Origin: Gnetum montanum
Lineage: Eukaryota; Streptophyta; Gnetopsida; Gnetales; Gnetaceae
DNA length: 56,678 bases
NCBI GenBank assembly: GCA_015680685.1
Contig: MNCI01006861.1
Span: 628,020-684,697 of the forward strand
Direction of reading: 5' to 3'
Below the pieces are notes generated by a model. That model searched no databases. It was not told the origin of the DNA and saw only the letters and a program-made list of their open reading frames with translations. Numbering within the stretch: position 1 is the first letter of the stretch; every line of letters begins with the position of its first letter. Both the position numbers and the translations under genes were made by a program. This document shows positions 32,171 to 44,169 of the stretch, piece by piece.

Positions 32171-34289
32171 TATCTTCCCATTTTTGAATAATAGTTCATC
32201 TTGAATTTGATAGTCCCTCCATTAGTCTATCCTACTCAACAATGGTTCCTTGAGGCTTTTTCAGACCTGCTCAAAATCATAATCATGATTATAAAAATTA
32301 GAAAAACCTCTCATACCTTCCATGTGATGAAGGCTAAAATTCACCACATGCATCATAGATAATGCATTAGCCACTACATTTGCTTTTCCACTTTTGTCTT
32401 GAGCACAAAATTGAATTCTTATAACTAAATAATCCACTTCACGTGTTTAGCACTTAACTTCTTTTGAAAATTTAGAAATTTAAGTTCTTTGTGGTATGTC
32501 ATCAAGGTGAACTCCTTAGGAAACAAGCAATGTCTCCAATGCTTAATTGATTCAAGAATAGTATACAACTCCTTCTCATATATGTGATATTTTTGCTTTG
32601 ACTCATTTAACTTTTCTAAAAAGAAAGCAACAAGTCTACCTTATTGTAAAAGTGCTCCACCAATGGTAAGTCCACTTGCATCTACCTCTACATAAAAAAG
32701 CTTTTAAAAATTTAGAATTATAGGCACTAATTCATTAGTTATCTTTGCTTTCTATAAGTCAAATCTCCTTCAATTTTCATAAGTCCACTTAAAATCTTTA
32801 TTCTTCTTTAGCAAAGAAAACATAGGCTAAGAAATATCACTACAATTTTTGAAGAATCATATAAAAACTTGCTAAACTAACAAATGATCTTACATCCCCA
32901 ACATTTTTAAGAGTTGAACCAATATCTAATGGTTCTCACCTTGATAGCTTACATTCAAATTTGGTTCTTAGAAATCACATGTTCCAAGTATATGATTTCC
33001 CTCTTAAATAAATGGATTTTCTTCATATTGATAATCAAATGTTCCTCCTCCAATTTCATATACACTTTCCTCAAGTGATTTAGGTGGTCCTTCTCACTAG
33101 AGCTATACCCTAAAATATCATTAAAGAAGATAATACAATACTTACTAATTAATTCTTTGTGTAAATCATGCATCAACCTCATGAATGTGGTAGGTGCAAT
33201 AATGAGCCCAAATGACATCACCAACCACTAAAATAAGCAATTCAGTATTTTGAAAGTTCTATTCCATTCATCACCAAACTTGATTCGAATTTAAGGGTCA
33301 CCGCTCTTCAAATCAATTTTGCTAAAAAATTTTGCATTGATAAGGACATCAAGGATGTCATCCATCCTTGGAATAGAAAACCTATATCTCACTATTAACC
33401 TATCACTACTCTAGAATTAGTGCACATCCTACATTCATTGTTGTTCTTCTTTGACAAGTGCTACTAGAAGTGCACAAGGTGAAATGAATTTCTTGATGAA
33501 GCCATTTGCAACTCCTGTACTTGCCTTTCCAATTCTACCTGCTAATTTGATGTCATCTAGTATGCTCTCTCATTTAGAATGGTTTCACTAGGATGAAATC
33601 AATTTGGTTTTGTACATTCCTCATTGGTGGCAATCCATCCAGTTGCCCCTTAAACACCTTGGAAAATTGCTTTTTCAAGCCTTGCACACCTATTGAAAAT
33701 TCTACCTACGTATCATCATGGTTAAAAGTAACATTTGATATACCAAAAAAAACCAAAACTACTTTCATCATGTTCCTAAATGTATTCCCTCTCTCCTAGA
33801 AGGATTAAGAAAACATTTAGTTAGCTTTATTGCCTCACTTATTTAGTTGTCATAGGAATCAACTCATGAATACCCTCAAATCTAGCTACACTCAAACATT
33901 TCTTACCCTACTAAATTAAATACCATTGTCAAAATTCCAAGGTCTACTAAGAATTAAATTAGCAAAATCTATTAGAAGCACATCATATTTCACATCATCA
34001 TGAAAAAGCCCAATTTTAAATTTCAAAACACATTGTTTCCTTACCTCTTAAGAGAGCTCTCTTGATAACCAATGTATTTTGTAGGGTCTAGGATGAGGAT
34101 TCATTACCAAATCCAATATAGTAATAACCTTGGAAAAAATAACATTCTCTTGGACTCTGTCATCAATTAAAATATGAATATATTCCCTACTAAGCAAACA
34201 TCTAGTCCCAATACAAAATAACAACTTTCAAGTAGGATGCTCTCCTTTATTCACATTGCCCATGAATGCACAAAAATTTGATTCAAAAG
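32171..34289 (-). pseudogene. chromovirus protease, RT and RNase H
   Basis: Minus strand: retropepsin region (about 34230-33950) with ILIDDRVQENVIFSKV, NPHPRPYKIHWL and LILSRPWNFD; the usual active-site D-G-G/S is changed to DDRV. RT: VRYRFSIPRMDDILD and AKFFSKIDLKSGDP (about 33400-33290), VMSFGLIIAPTTFMRLMHDL and FFNDILGYSSSEKDHLNHLR (33224-33050). The catalytic YFDD motif reads FFND, so a catalytic Asp is lost. RNase H follows, weakly readable, to about 32250. It is cut at 34289 by element C, so gag lies elsewhere. Confidence 0.88.
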
Positions 34290-35210
34290 TGATGAGTGAC
34301 AGGGATCCCCTACATCCAACCATATGAATCATAAGCATTCACTAGTCATCTAGTCAAGTTTCATAGACTTAGTTACCCATGTGACTGATATTCCTAAGTA
34401 GTAAATCATGTAGTTGCAAGGTCGCTGTCTTCCTAAGTTAAACTTGTGTTTTAGCTATACATATGATTAAGTGTGGTTAAGGCATATGATATATTTTTTA
34501 ATAATTATTTTCAATATATATTTTCTCCTAACAACTAGATGATTGAATAGAGATTTAACAATTAATTCTCTAACTAATCAACTAATTTAGTAACTACTTA
34601 TCCTACCATGGAGTAATTGTTCCTAGTTGTTGTACACATAATGAACTAGTGTTAACACTACTAGGTTACCAAGTGGCTATTACTAGGTGTATCAAATATC
34701 CACTACTGGGATTACCAAGCATTAACACATTTTGCTTGAAGTGGTTGTTCTCATGTGTTTATGATTAATAACATTAATTAATTAATTAGAGAGAGTAATG
34801 AAAAATGCAAGTAAAGTAGAGTGCATAAAAGTAAAGTTAAGCTAGTCTAAGCACTGCAATGGATATAGGAAATCTTGATTTTATTACTACCATGCCAATG
34901 TGTTTAGGTACATGGATGTTCCAATAAAACTCCATACAATGTTTTAGATCCACACTACGAGCAGTTAAGAAGAAAATATTCTAACTCTAGGGAAAATAAA
35001 CTACAAGAGTACGACTAAGGCTATGATTGAAAAAGTGCCATACATGCAAGGGATGCACACATTTATATAGGTAGCGACTACATTAGCATTGATGTATATG
35101 CATCAATGCATTCTACCATGTGTCAATGGAGATATGTCAATAGGCCTACATCGACAAGGATACATCAACAGGGTTGCATCAATGTAGCCTATTTTATCGA
35201 TATCACATCA
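34290..35210 (-). repeat. 3' LTR of element C (921 bp)
   Basis: Minus strand: starts TGATGTGATATCGATAAAAT at 35210, after the PPT GTTATAGGGGTA, and ends GTCACTCATCA at 34290. U3 has a cluster of CATTGATG/CATCGATG-type motifs (35085-35200) and a TATA box (TATATAAATG, about 35060-35070). This is a different U3 subfamily from B and F. Confidence 0.88.
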
Positions 35211-35222
35211 TACCCCTATAAC
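35211..35222 (-). promoter_or_regulatory. polypurine tract, element C
   Basis: The minus strand reads GTTATAGGGGTA before the LTR start. A CTTAAGGATTAGTTTT block lies about 14 bases upstream, matching the extended PPT of B and A. Confidence 0.7.
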
Positions 35223-35327
35223 TGATTGAAAACTAATCCTTAAGTCAACATAATTAGGATTGAGTTTCTTGCAAAATTAGAACGTATGGAATTTTATTAT
35301 CTAAAAGATAATTTGACTAACTCTGAA

Positions 35328-38252
35328 CTAACTCTGAGTGTCAAATTGCACATTGTTACAAAAATAAATGTTCATTATAATAGAATTGGACACTTTACAA
35401 AAATTCAACATATGCTTATAGATAGTTGAAGACATGATGAAGTCACAAATAGTGCCTACAAGTGGAGGCTTTTGTGGCTCTGATGGTCCCTCATCATGTC
35501 CTAGTGCTTGTTGAAGTTGAGGTTGGCTTACTACTACTGCTGCTTCTATGAAAAGTTTGAAAGTATCCAAAAGTGCTTTCATCTTTTCTTCTTTACTTCA
35601 TGGGTTGTACATAGTTCACACGGCGTCACCGATGTGGGCCAGTGTAGAAATGTCCCACAGGTAGAACATTGAAAAAAATAGTTCCTTCATGTTGATTAAC
35701 TAGGATATGAAGGTTTTACGTTCGATGTCAAGTGTCTTTACAAGGTTCTACAACTCTTGGTAATCTTTCATCCTCCTAGCCAGGTCCTCAGCAATAGAGC
35801 ATTGGTCAATGAATCTAGTCTTGAGAACTTCAAGCTCTACATTGGCTATTTCTAACTTTTGTTTTATCTCTTTATGGAGTTTGAATTCTGCCTCATAGAA
35901 AAGGTAGAAACTGATCACCTACTTTTGAGGTTCAGACCTTGGCCTTCCCACTATTAGCATTGCCAAGTTTGTGTAATGGAGGTTGGTGAGCTCCATGTAC
36001 TCAATCATCTTTTCAACATACAACTCATTTAGGCAAATTTTAGCCTTATTAAACACATTCAGTCCATCAAGGATGGGCTACCATATGCCACCTCTCTATT
36101 GGAGTTAGGGCTTTGTTTATTTTTTCCTTTTTCAGTTGGATCTTTTTTTTCATTCACCTCTTTGAGAAGCCCAACCTTGTCCTTGTAGTATTTTTTCACA
36201 CATTAAAATTTTAGGGCTTCATTCTTCTAGGAAGCTATCTCAATGGTAGTTTTTTGGCAAAGGGTACAAACTTTCTCCATTGAGAGATTTTGATTTTCTG
36301 CTACCAATCTCCTTAGATCTAGATTCATCTTGGTGAGCTGCTCTTGTTGCTAGCATATTAATTCAACTGGTTGGTTCTTTTGTTGTTTAGGATTTCTTAG
36401 GAAGTGATTATCCTTTATGAGATCCAAGTTCTCCTTCTAGACCTATGACAGGTCCTTGTCAATGTTGAAAGTCATGGCTTTTGAAAAGAATGTGTCAAAG
36501 ACCATGACCTCCTTTACATTCTTGTCCTTCTAGAGTCTTTGTTAAAGCTATTGAAAAGTTTCATCTCTAATAAGCTCAAGCCTTAGAATTGTAGGATTGG
36601 AGAGATGGACACACAACTCAGCAACTTTAGCGACCAATTGTTGATTGGTTGCAATGGCCTCTCTAGTTGAGTGTTCACAATTAGCAATTTGCTCCTTGTC
36701 TCAAGCAACTATAATTAGTTCACAGTGATCTCATCCAAGAGATCAAAGATCTCAAGAAGTGGTTACTTGATTTCAACTAGTCTTTCCAACATTTTCTCAT
36801 ATGATGAAGCCCTCATCTAACCACTCCCACCTCTTGTAGATGCATGAATATGTGCCATGGCAGCAATGTTAAGTACTAAAGTAGTAGAAGCATTTAGAGC
36901 TTCAACAATCCTATTAATCACCACTTCCACTGCTATCTCCTCACATTTTTGTTGCATAACCAGAATGGTCACCCCCTCATCTTCCTCTAACATGATAGAA
37001 AAGGTTGTAGAATTTCCTAAGATTTTAGGGAATGTTTGTCCTAGGATGGACATTGTGATATTCCTAGCACTAGGATTAGGTCTTGTGGATTCTTAGTTCC
37101 TCTAAGTTGAGAATAGTGGGGCAATCTCACTATCCAACCAATTGATGGTCCTTACGATCTCATTTAAGTGGCTCATGGATAGATAGTAGAAAAATGATTT
37201 TCTACCACCTATAGAGATTTGTTGTTGCTGTAGTTACTACTCTTGAATTTTTCTTAATCATTTAGCAGCTGCACATGCCTTTGGTATAGTTTTTGGAGCT
37301 ATAGGTGGTGGTGGTGGCTACTACCTTATCTTTCATCATTTCTAGCCATGATATAATAGGAGCATGATAGATCATATCATTGGTATAGTGGGCTATACCT
37401 CCCCTTTTGTAGATTTTGCAAATGAATCCTGGAAAGGGAAGGGCCTTACTTCCCTTCTCATTTTCCTTGAAACATTTTTTATTTCTAGGAAAATAAGATG
37501 GAAAAGGTTGACTGGAAACTTCTCGCTCAAAGCAACACAAGCTCAAGTAGAAAAAGTAATAACTTTAGTAAGCCTAACTATTGGATTTAGATGATAGGTC
37601 ATAATTTTGAAGTATGCTCTCTTTACCTTGGTGAGAGCACTGTGCTCCTTGCAATCCACTCTGTATCACCTTTGCATCCATTCTTTCTTTACTTCTAGAT
37701 CTACCTATGTAGAGAACTCAACCAGTTTGGTTCTAGTGTTTGACAACCTGAGGACCTCTACAATGGCCTCAACCGAGTAGGAGATGGTAATGTTCTTGAT
37801 TTTAATTAACACATATCCTTGTTGGTTGTTCTAGAAAAGTCATGTCTCCCCCATGTACCATTCTCTATTGTTGGCAAGAATGGGTTATATGAAAGACCCA
37901 TGAAGTTATGTACAAATCTCCTCTAGCATCAACTTCAAGAAGGACCCAAAGTTTAACTCCTGAAGAATTGTACTTTAGATCTTCTTAATCCTTCTCTTCT
38001 TTAGGCAGGCCTCGATGAGAGTGACTTCTAGGCTAAGCCTTGGCCTAGGAAGCTCATCTTATCTAGATTGGCCTGTTTTAGCAGTGGGAATCTGGAAAAT
38101 AGATTCCACATTGGGCTCCCAGTGGCATGGGTTTCTTTTGGTGCTTATTCTTGGGGCTATTGTGGCTACTACTACTAGTCCCTTCCTTCTCTTGGTTTCT
38201 CTTCCTTGAGATGAAAAGGTCATTCCATGTGCAGTCCTCATTTCGATGCCAT
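35328..38252 (-). pseudogene. accessory (post-pol) ORF of element C
   Basis: The start is placed at 38252, where ATGGCATCGAAATGAGGA aligns with the B start ATGGCCTTGAAAAGAGGA; the bases before it are AA in place of the acceptor AG. The central domain is recognisable but frameshifted: PFPSYFPRNKKCFKENEKGS and SKALPFPGFICKIYKRGGI (about 37540-37390) correspond to the LPFPCLIKKMCRHDGI segment of F. The end keeps EGPSEPQKPPLVGT (about 35460-35510). A long Glu/Leu-rich, probably coiled-coil part lies between. Stops and frameshifts are frequent, more than in F. Confidence 0.6.
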
Positions 38253-38710
38253 TTAGGATCATAAACATAACCCATGATTAGCTTTTACTTTATAACCCTT
38301 AGTTATTTTGATATCTTTCTCATTCTATCGAGTTATGTTGTATCTTGGGTGTTAAGAGTTGGTCATTTTAATGCTTTGTTTATGATCTTAGTAAGTTATA
38401 TTATTTTATTCATTAGATACTAGAGTTTGTGTGATGATCTTAACCCTTTATGGTGGTTGATTTTAGTATTATTTTAATAGGTTGACCATGGAGAGTTAGA
38501 AACATTTTAAAAAATTTTCTACAAAAAATCAAAGGTTTGTATCCTCCACAACATAGAGCTTACCTCTAGTAGCATGAGGATCAAAAAATGGGCATAAATG
38601 AGTGAATAGTTTAAGAGTTATGGCACTTGGAAGGTTTGTGGGGCTTCAAAAAATTACAAAAACTCCTCTTGATTCTTTGGAAAATGATGAAAAAATGGCT
38701 AAGTATCAAG

Positions 38711-38792
38711 CATATTTATACTATTTTTATGACATGTCGATAGGGCTATGTTGACTCATCTCATTGTGTCGACAGGACTGCATCGATGTAGT
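38711..38792 (-). promoter_or_regulatory. internal U3-like promoter block of element C
   Basis: On the minus strand CTACATCGATG (38792-38782), CCTGTCGAC and CCTATCGAC motifs are followed by a TATA box AGTATAAATATG (38722-38711). These motifs are those of this element's own LTR U3 (35085-35200), not those of B or F. The accessory ATG lies about 464 bp downstream, like the 472 and 479 bp in B and F. Confidence 0.5.
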
Positions 38793-38799
38793 TGTTTAT

Positions 38800-39488
38800 A
38801 ACAATTTTACACATAAGGAAAATAAGGAATTTTTTGACAAGTTCTAGGATGAAATAAAAGCTCAATGGAAGCTAGAAAGATCTAGAATGATGTAAACAAC
38901 ATAGAAGAGGATCATGTATGCTTGAGGAAAAGACAACAAAAATCATCAAGAGTTCATGATAATTCCTAAAGAATAACCATCGCTCCAAGAGAAGAAGAAA
39001 AGAGAAGAAGGAAGATAGAAATGACCTTAGTTAGAGGGGTGCCTTTAGGCAAGCATAACCTGTCTTTCCAACCTCATAACCAATGCTTGTAGCCCATTAT
39101 TATGTCTAAGGGATGTGCTTTGAATTCCTATGTTGTTTTTTTTTTCACAAGAACCACACCATGCAAAGACATGCTTCCTTTAATGGTGAATAGTAAGAGT
39201 GCTAAGATACCTTTGAGAAGAATCATAAAACTTAAGAAAGAAGTTGGGAAAAGAATACAACAAGTCCCCTTGAAGTCACACCCTTTTTCATTTCTTCTTA
39301 TTCCATTCCACATTTGTTAAGTAGCTAGATCATTAATTACTTTTAGTTTCAACTAGAAGGACCTCATGCTTCCAAGATGTAGAGCCTTTGTAGCCACAAT
39401 GAGAAAATTGACAACTTGTTAATAAAGATCATAATCTAAAGAAATTTTTTTGGTCATTTAGCAAATTAATCATTTGATTAATAACTAC
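38800..39488 (-). other. spacer of element C
   Basis: No gene is supported. This is the region between integrase and the internal promoter, continued at 40470-40640 beyond the inserted LTR D. Confidence 0.5.
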
Positions 39489-40469
39489 TAATGAAGCATC
39501 GGCTGGTTGCATCAATGCAACTACTTTGAGGCAACTACTTCGACATAGCTGCCTTAATGTAGCTGCTTCGAAGTAATTGCATTGATGTAGCCATGTCGAT
39601 GAGGCCCCATTGATGTAGCCTCATCAATGTAAATGATGCATTGACGAGGCCTCGTTGACATATGTAATGATGCATTGATAAGGCCTTGTTGACGTAGTTT
39701 CTATTTTCACCTATAAATACATGTGCTTTCGCCATGTATTGGCATTCTTTAGTCAATAGGGTTGTCGAACTCTTGCAATTTTATTCCATAATCTTAGAGA
39801 ACAGTTAGTGAGTGTCTGTAGTGTGAATTTGAGTTAGTTGTATGGCATCTTATTCGAGTGGTAATGTACCTAGACACATTCCATGAACAACAATAAGATT
39901 AAGATTGATTCTTATTCATTGCAGCACTTTAACTTAAATTAGATTTACTTTACATGCAATTTATACTCCATGTACTTAGTTAATATTTACATTTCCATGC
40001 ATGTTAATAAATTGGTGGAATGAGTGTGACCAGTTTCGAGCATAAACACATGTTCACTTAATAATCCTAGCAACATTATTTCTTAGTTCGCCCAGTAGCA
40101 TAGCACTTGGTAATCCTAGTAGTGGATATGTGGGTTCAAGATGTGTACGGAAAGTTGGGAATGGACACTCATCACCTGTAAGCTTATTTAGACTTTACTT
40201 TCCATTGTTAATTAGTTTAAATAATTGATTTCTTTATTTTTTTAGGAGTAGCATAAGGCTGAGACAACATCAAGAATCATATGCCTCACTCTGGACTAAA
40301 CCATACGTGAAAAAGCTATCACTAGTCCAAGTGGGAAGATAGCAAACTATGATCAAGGCATAATGATCTAGATGCAACAACTAGTGCCATCCAGGGAATT
40401 CTACTAGATCATGCATGAATGCTTGTGATTTGTATGGTTGGGCATAGGGGAGTACTTCGTCACTCATCA
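39489..40469 (+). repeat. solo LTR D (981 bp)
   Basis: It starts TAATGAAGC (TG mutated to TA) and ends GTCACTCATCA, in plus orientation inside minus-strand element C. No primer site or coding region follows, so it is a solo LTR. Flanking bases ACTAC (39484-39488) and AGTAC (40470-40474) match at four of five positions, fitting an aged target duplication. U3 is full of GCATTGATGTAG-type repeats (39497-39700) and has a TATA box (CCTATAAATAC, about 39712-39722). R/U5 shares the CCAGTAGCATAGCACTTGG block with A and F. Confidence 0.75.
39497..39700 (+). repeat. CATTGATG/GTAGC-type repeats in U3 of LTR D
   Basis: Irregular repeats of TTGATGTAGC, GCATTGATG and GAGGCC(T/C)CGTTGA motifs fill about 200 bp just before the TATA box, comparable to the U3 of LTR C. 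Confidence 0.7.
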
Positions 40470-40639
40470 AGTACATTGAATAGCTTCTAGTATATAAAGT
40501 AGTATTGGAAAAATCAAAGATTTCATAGAAAATAAGATAAAGTACTAGAAAGAGAGATGAAAGAAAATGAAACATAAAAAAAATAATTATTAAAATAGTC
40601 AAGAAAATGAAAAACATATAAAGAATGGTGTAAAACAAA

Positions 40640-42475
40640 AAGGTGAAAAATCCGTTAGTCCTTTCAAGGTGTTAGCATGGATGGCCATCTCCCCCATGAT
40701 TGAGTTGAGAGGAGGAGATCCAAATAATAAAGCATGCTTACCTGGGTGTTGAGGTGTTAGTGTTGCTAGTTACTTGAGATTCTAGGAAAGGTTTCACTTG
40801 ATGGTGTTGACCAGCAGCCATTTCTCTAGGCTTGAGGGGTGGTAAATGATCATAGAACCCAAAGAAAAGGCTACATGAATTAAATAAGTTGCTTCCCATA
40901 ACGTTTAGAATTTACCACATTAAGGTGCATGTATGGGATTCCAATAGAAGGCCTTATCACTAGGTTGAAACTTAAACTCTTCTTATTCATGCTTCATGAC
41001 GTTCTTTGGCAAGTGCCTTGTGCACTTCATTCATAGTTAAGGCTACTTATTAGTTTTCATCTAGCACATTCAGTGTCATGAGATATTCTCATTGTGCTAG
41101 ATCGATGTCAAGGTCAAGCTCAGAAGTAATTGAAAGTATATGAAGCTTAGCTTGGATTGGAAGTTTAGCAACTTTCTGTATACCAACTCATAACAAGAGT
41201 ACCCTATAGGAAGTTTCCACATGAATCAATAAGCTCATAGATAATCATTGAGTTTTGTCATCTAGTCCTTGTTATATTTATTGATTACATGTGTTAAGGT
41301 TTGGGTTATCTCCCTATGAGTAACTTTAGCTTGACCATTGGCTTGGGATGATAGGGGGTTGTGAGTTTATGTTGCATGTCTAAACATTGCATCAATTTCC
41401 AAAAATCAGTCCTTATAAAATGGGTTCCATTATCATAAATAAGTGCTCTTAACACACCAAACCTATTTATAGATTCTGTTGGATAAACTATGCTATGTTG
41501 GAAGATGAATAATTGATGACGGCTACAACTTTAGCCCACTTAGTGTAGTAGTTAATAGATATAATGATGTAGGTCTTTTCATTGCACATCAAAGTGATGG
41601 ATCCTATGAAGTTAATGCCCTATATGTCAAAGGGTTCTAGTGGTTAGATCCACTTTTTACACCCTTCCATTTGAGCTATCATTCGTTTGTCTTATTGATA
41701 GAATTTACAGAAATGAAAAAAATGGTGTGGATCCCTAAAAAGAATAGGCCAAAAGTAGTCTACCATGAGGATGGTTATGGCCATCCTCCTACCTACATAA
41801 TCTCCCCCACAAGGACCTTCATGAGCACCCTAAAGGATCTACAATTGATCAACATCAGGTACATCCCATTACACCAAGCCATTAGTACCTTGGATTTCCA
41901 TGTAATGTTTGACTTAGTAAAGAAATTGTTGTTTCTTCTTATTATCCCATTCACGTGGAGTCTCCTGAGTGAGAAGATAGGAGAGGAAATCATCATACCA
42001 GTTGGTACCCCTAGAATTCTAAACATCAAGAGACTTAGCAAACAAAATTTTATCTAGAAATTGATTAGATAAAAGCTCCTCATCCTTGACAAGTGATCGG
42101 TAACCAAGTTCTCAGTTTCCTTGTCCACTATCATAAAATCGAACTCCTACAAAATCATGAACCATCGTATGACACGAGGGTCCACCACTAGCTTGTTCAT
42201 CAGGAAATGGATAGCATTGTGATCTATATGCACAAAGATTTTGTATGTTAGCACATAGTGCGAAAATTTTTCCAAGGAGTACACCACCACCATGAGCTCC
42301 TTCTTAGTGGTGGTATAATTTAACTATGCACCAACAATGCTTATGCTTGCATAATGAATATAGTATGGATGTTTTTCATCATCTAATTATATGAGCACTA
42401 CTCCTAATGCATAATTGGATGCATCCATCATCATGTGGAAAGGTTTAGACCAAGTTGAAGGACATAGAATATGAG
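40640..42475 (-). pseudogene. integrase and RNase H of element C
   Basis: Minus strand: RNase H ELMVVVYSLEKFSHYVL, HIDHNAIHFLMNK and PRVIRWFMILQEFDF (42310-42120), then DHLSRMRSF; integrase MQHKLTTPYHP (about 41370-41340) with heavily frameshifted flanks to 40.7 kb. The RNase H reading closely follows that of element B (24771-24484). It is cut at 42475 by the 5' LTR of element E. Confidence 0.75.
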
Positions 42476-43363
42476 TGATAAAACCAAATTTTTCACTATT
42501 ACAATATCATATCAACGATATCATAGCTATGATGTCATAGCTCATCCTACATCATCATTGATGCAATGTCTTGGGATCTTTGTAGCCCTATAAATACCAA
42601 TACTTGGGTGCACAATTGACAACTTTCCATTCCAATACTTAGCCAAACTCTTGCAATTTCATTTCGTAGTTTTAGCAATAGAGTAAATGCATGTAGTGTG
42701 GTGTTAAGCAATTGAACAAAATCTTTATTCAAGTAAATTGTACTTGGGCATAGTTTATGACTAGTAATAAATATCAAGGCTATTTTTCATCATTGTAGCA
42801 TCCACTTAGTTCTTTTGCTTTATTGTTTATCTAGCATAATTTTCCTACTTTATTAGTTAATCATTTACACTCCAAAAGTATTTTAGTTTTATGCTCATTA
42901 GTTAAGCAGAATGGATAGGATTGGTTTTGAGCACTAAGTGTGATTGTTTGGTTACATAGTAGTGATCTTTCTTGATTTGCTCAATAGCAATTCCACTTGG
43001 TAATCCTAATAGCAATTACATAAGCACAAGGCATGTATGGTAGACAAGGATCAGACATCCATCGCTCTAGGATAGAATAGATTTACATTCTTTTTGTTAG
43101 TTAGACTTAGGATTAAACATTCATTTTCATCATGTTTACTATTAGAAGTGTTAAGATACTTACAACATCAACCAATCATATGTCTCACTAACTGTTAAAC
43201 CATGCACTCCAACTTCACTAACAAGAAGTGGAAAGACAACAATCTTGAACTTAACATCAATTATTAGCATAATTACATTGTCCATCCATGGATTATGATC
43301 TGGTAGCGAGCAGACACTTGTGACTTGTATGGTAGAGTGTTGGGATACATCCACCACTCATCA
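42476..43363 (+). repeat. 5' LTR of element E (888 bp)
   Basis: It starts TGATAAAACCAAATTTTTC, like the B LTRs, and ends CCACTCATCA. GATATC-type palindromes (42505-42545) precede a TATA box (TATAAATA, 42589-42596). The primer site follows by one base. Confidence 0.88.
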
Positions 43364-43364
43364 T

Positions 43365-43382
43365 TGGTGACGTTGCCAAAGA
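43365..43382 (+). promoter_or_regulatory. tRNA-Asp-type primer binding site, element E
   Basis: TGGTGACGTTGCCAAAGA matches TGGCGCCGTTGCCGGGGA at 14 of 18 positions and lies one base after the LTR end, the same spacing as in B and F. Confidence 0.7.
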
Positions 43383-44169
43383 TGTATCAATATGTGCTAA
43401 GTAGTTGATTTTATAAAGTTTGTTGTATCAAGAATTAGAAATTTTATTCTTACACCTTCAATATGTTTTAACAACACACACATAACTAAGTGGTAAATAT
43501 CTAATATGACTTCAACAGTTAAAGAGAAATTATCACTTTCCAAAGAGCTACAAAGGGGCAATGATAGAACACATGACGATGAAGACTGGAATGCACCTAT
43601 GCAAACAAGGGTGTCATATGTTCATACTAATCCTTGTTATCCTAATTTTTACATTCATCTTTCATCAAGATGAGTAGCTGAGGTGAAGAGACTTGTAGGG
43701 TAACATCATTTTGCCTCCAAAGCATTCAATACTAACCATGATTTAGGTAGCCTTAATGGAAATGAATCTAAGCCATGCATAGCACATGACCAAGTTGTAC
43801 CAACCCAAAAAGGTGCAAGTATGAAGAGATGATGCTATGGAGACAAAGTGTAAAAATAGCAAGGGAAAGAAAATCAATCCTAATAGTGTCCTAGAGAAAA
43901 TTAATGACAATGCATTCTTAACAAAGAAACTCCACAATAATCATGAAGCCCAATCATAAACACCTATTATTCATTTGGAAGAACTTATCAAGGTACAATT
44001 GCATTTGGTCCTTATAGAGACACCAAGAAGAGAGACAGAGGACTCTAGACATAGGTAGAACTTAAGGCATAGATATTCTATGGAATTACAAAAGGATGAA
44101 TTTCAAAGTCACAAAAGGGGAAGTAGCTGACATCATTCTCCAATTGCTTCATCTTCCTCCTCATGATCA

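Larger units (their letters stand above)
34290..42475 (-). mobile_element. Athila/Tat-like element C (3' half), split by solo LTR D
   Basis: In transcription order (right to left) it contains RNase H (42.4-42.1 kb), integrase (41.7-40.7 kb), T-rich spacer, an inserted solo LTR (39489-40469), spacer, internal promoter-like block (38.7 kb), accessory ORF (38252-35328), PPT and 3' LTR (34290-35210). The two halves on each side of D fit one element, because the spacer and the gene order continue. It is truncated at 42475 by element E, so RT, gag and 5' LTR lie outside the window or beyond E. It inserted into the chromovirus protease region at 34289; the candidate target-site bases are AAAAG (34285-34289). 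Confidence 0.8.
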
